A stretch of 64,000 bases of DNA from Massilia sp. 9096 (GTDB lineage Bacteria > Pseudomonadota > Gammaproteobacteria > Burkholderiales > Burkholderiaceae_D). The stretch lies in assembly GCF_000745265.1 (NCBI RefSeq), contig NZ_JQNN01000002.1, positions 1 through 64,000 on the forward strand, read 5' to 3'. Each line of letters begins with the position of its first letter. Positions within the stretch are counted from its first letter, which is position 1. A program made the position numbers and the translations under genes. Of the stretch, positions 63,614 to 64,000 are shown in pieces. Under the pieces are notes generated by a model. The model had not been told where the DNA came from. It did not search any database and was given only the letters and a program-made list of their open reading frames with translations.

Positions 63614-64000
63614 TCAGATCTCCTCGAAGTTGATGGCGGGGCGCACCTGTGCCGCCGGTATCATGGTGGAACGCACTGCCACCACTTGGCGTGCGGACTT
63701 GGTAGCGCCACCGCCGCCTGCCGGTCCGCAGGTGTACAAGGTCTCGACCTCGTTTCCGACGCGCACCGCCTCCTGCATGCTGTCGGCGCGGCCCGTTACG
63801 CGCAGGCGCACCTCATAGGGTTCCGGATGCCCTGCGGTCAATTGGTCGCCGTGGATCGAGTTCAAGCCGATCAGGTCGAAGCGGACTTCGTTCCGCGCCA
63901 CGCCGGTGATCCTAAACCGTTCGGCGACGATTTCCTGTGCCAGCCGCGCGCGCGCGACAGCGCCCGGTCCCGCGTAGGAAATCTGTCCTTCGCCGACGTA
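63614..64000 (-). CDS. AtuA-family protein, partial (runs off the window)
   Basis: The C-terminal ~129 residues of the AtuA (DUF1446-type) large domain. The window edge starts with YVGEGQISYAGPGAVARARLAQEI and continues with GLNSIHGDQLTAGHPEPYEVRLRVTGRADS, GNEVETLYTCGPAGGGGATKS and the end RPAINFEEI. These match the end of AtuA proteins, which work in degradation of acyclic terpenes and similar branched acids. The gene continues beyond position 64000. Such genes often lie near substrate-uptake genes, which fits the porin downstream. Confidence 0.85.
   Translation of the reverse strand, partial: YVGEGQISYAGPGAVARARLAQEIVAERFRITGVARNEVRFDLIGLNSIHGDQLTAGHPEPYEVRLRVTGRADSMQEAVRVGNEVETLYTCGPAGGGGATKSARQVVAVRSTMIPAAQVRPAINFEEI

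Overview
The window looks like part of a large plasmid or chromid of a betaproteobacterium, most likely an Oxalobacteraceae-type host (Massilia, Duganella or Janthinobacterium). This host call is an inference. It rests on the Burkholderiales-type general porin at the right end, the IncP-like TraL/TraM remnants, and the IS5/IS903-, IS1182- and IS6-type elements. No rRNA, tRNA or CRISPR array was recognised.

Layout. (1) 1-8.2 kb is the replication and partition core. It holds a cluster of palindromes (candidate centromere), a parA-parB pair on the minus strand, about 27 iterons in one orientation spread over 2 kb, a rep operator and promoter, and a Rep_3-type initiator. Part of the iteron field is a duplicated block with the same helical phasing in both copies. 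(2) 8.2-13 kb is accessory plasmid DNA: an IS6 fragment, a conserved unknown protein, a tyrosine recombinase with unusual catalytic histidines, about 1.4 kb without a supportable gene, and the traL'-traM remnant of an IncP-like transfer region cut by an insertion sequence. (3) 12.9-46.5 kb is a segment flanked by two apparently identical IS5/IS903-type elements in direct orientation. It is packed with signalling genes: a CheB-CheR-PAS-kinase-receiver fusion, a lone CheB, a KaiC-like ATPase overlapping a hybrid kinase, several other kinases, single-domain receivers, and GGDEF/EAL proteins. (4) 46.5-61.3 kb continues the same gene families (diguanylate cyclase + EAL phosphodiesterase, RsbRD-type kinases, PAS kinases). 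It also carries an intact IS1182-family element, a decayed IS6 transposase, a 148-bp MITE-like element, small orphan genes and a dispersed intergenic repeat. (5) 61.7-64 kb has an outer-membrane porin and the start of an AtuA-type metabolic operon.

How the genes fit together. Eleven histidine-kinase loci (one broken), five c-di-GMP enzymes (one broken), two stand-alone receivers and a degenerate receiver sit within about 47 kb, with no recognisable DNA-binding response regulator. Several families recur as paralogues: four kinases with an RsbRD-like N-terminal domain, two PAS kinases, two lone receivers, two DGC+EAL pairs and two tandem winged-helix-like proteins. Damaged copies in one cluster (an amber codon replacing a conserved Trp in one kinase; a one-base deletion in one DGC) have intact relatives in the other. 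The island looks like a stress, chemosensory and c-di-GMP signalling module built by duplication and IS activity. Its wiring is inferred, not shown.
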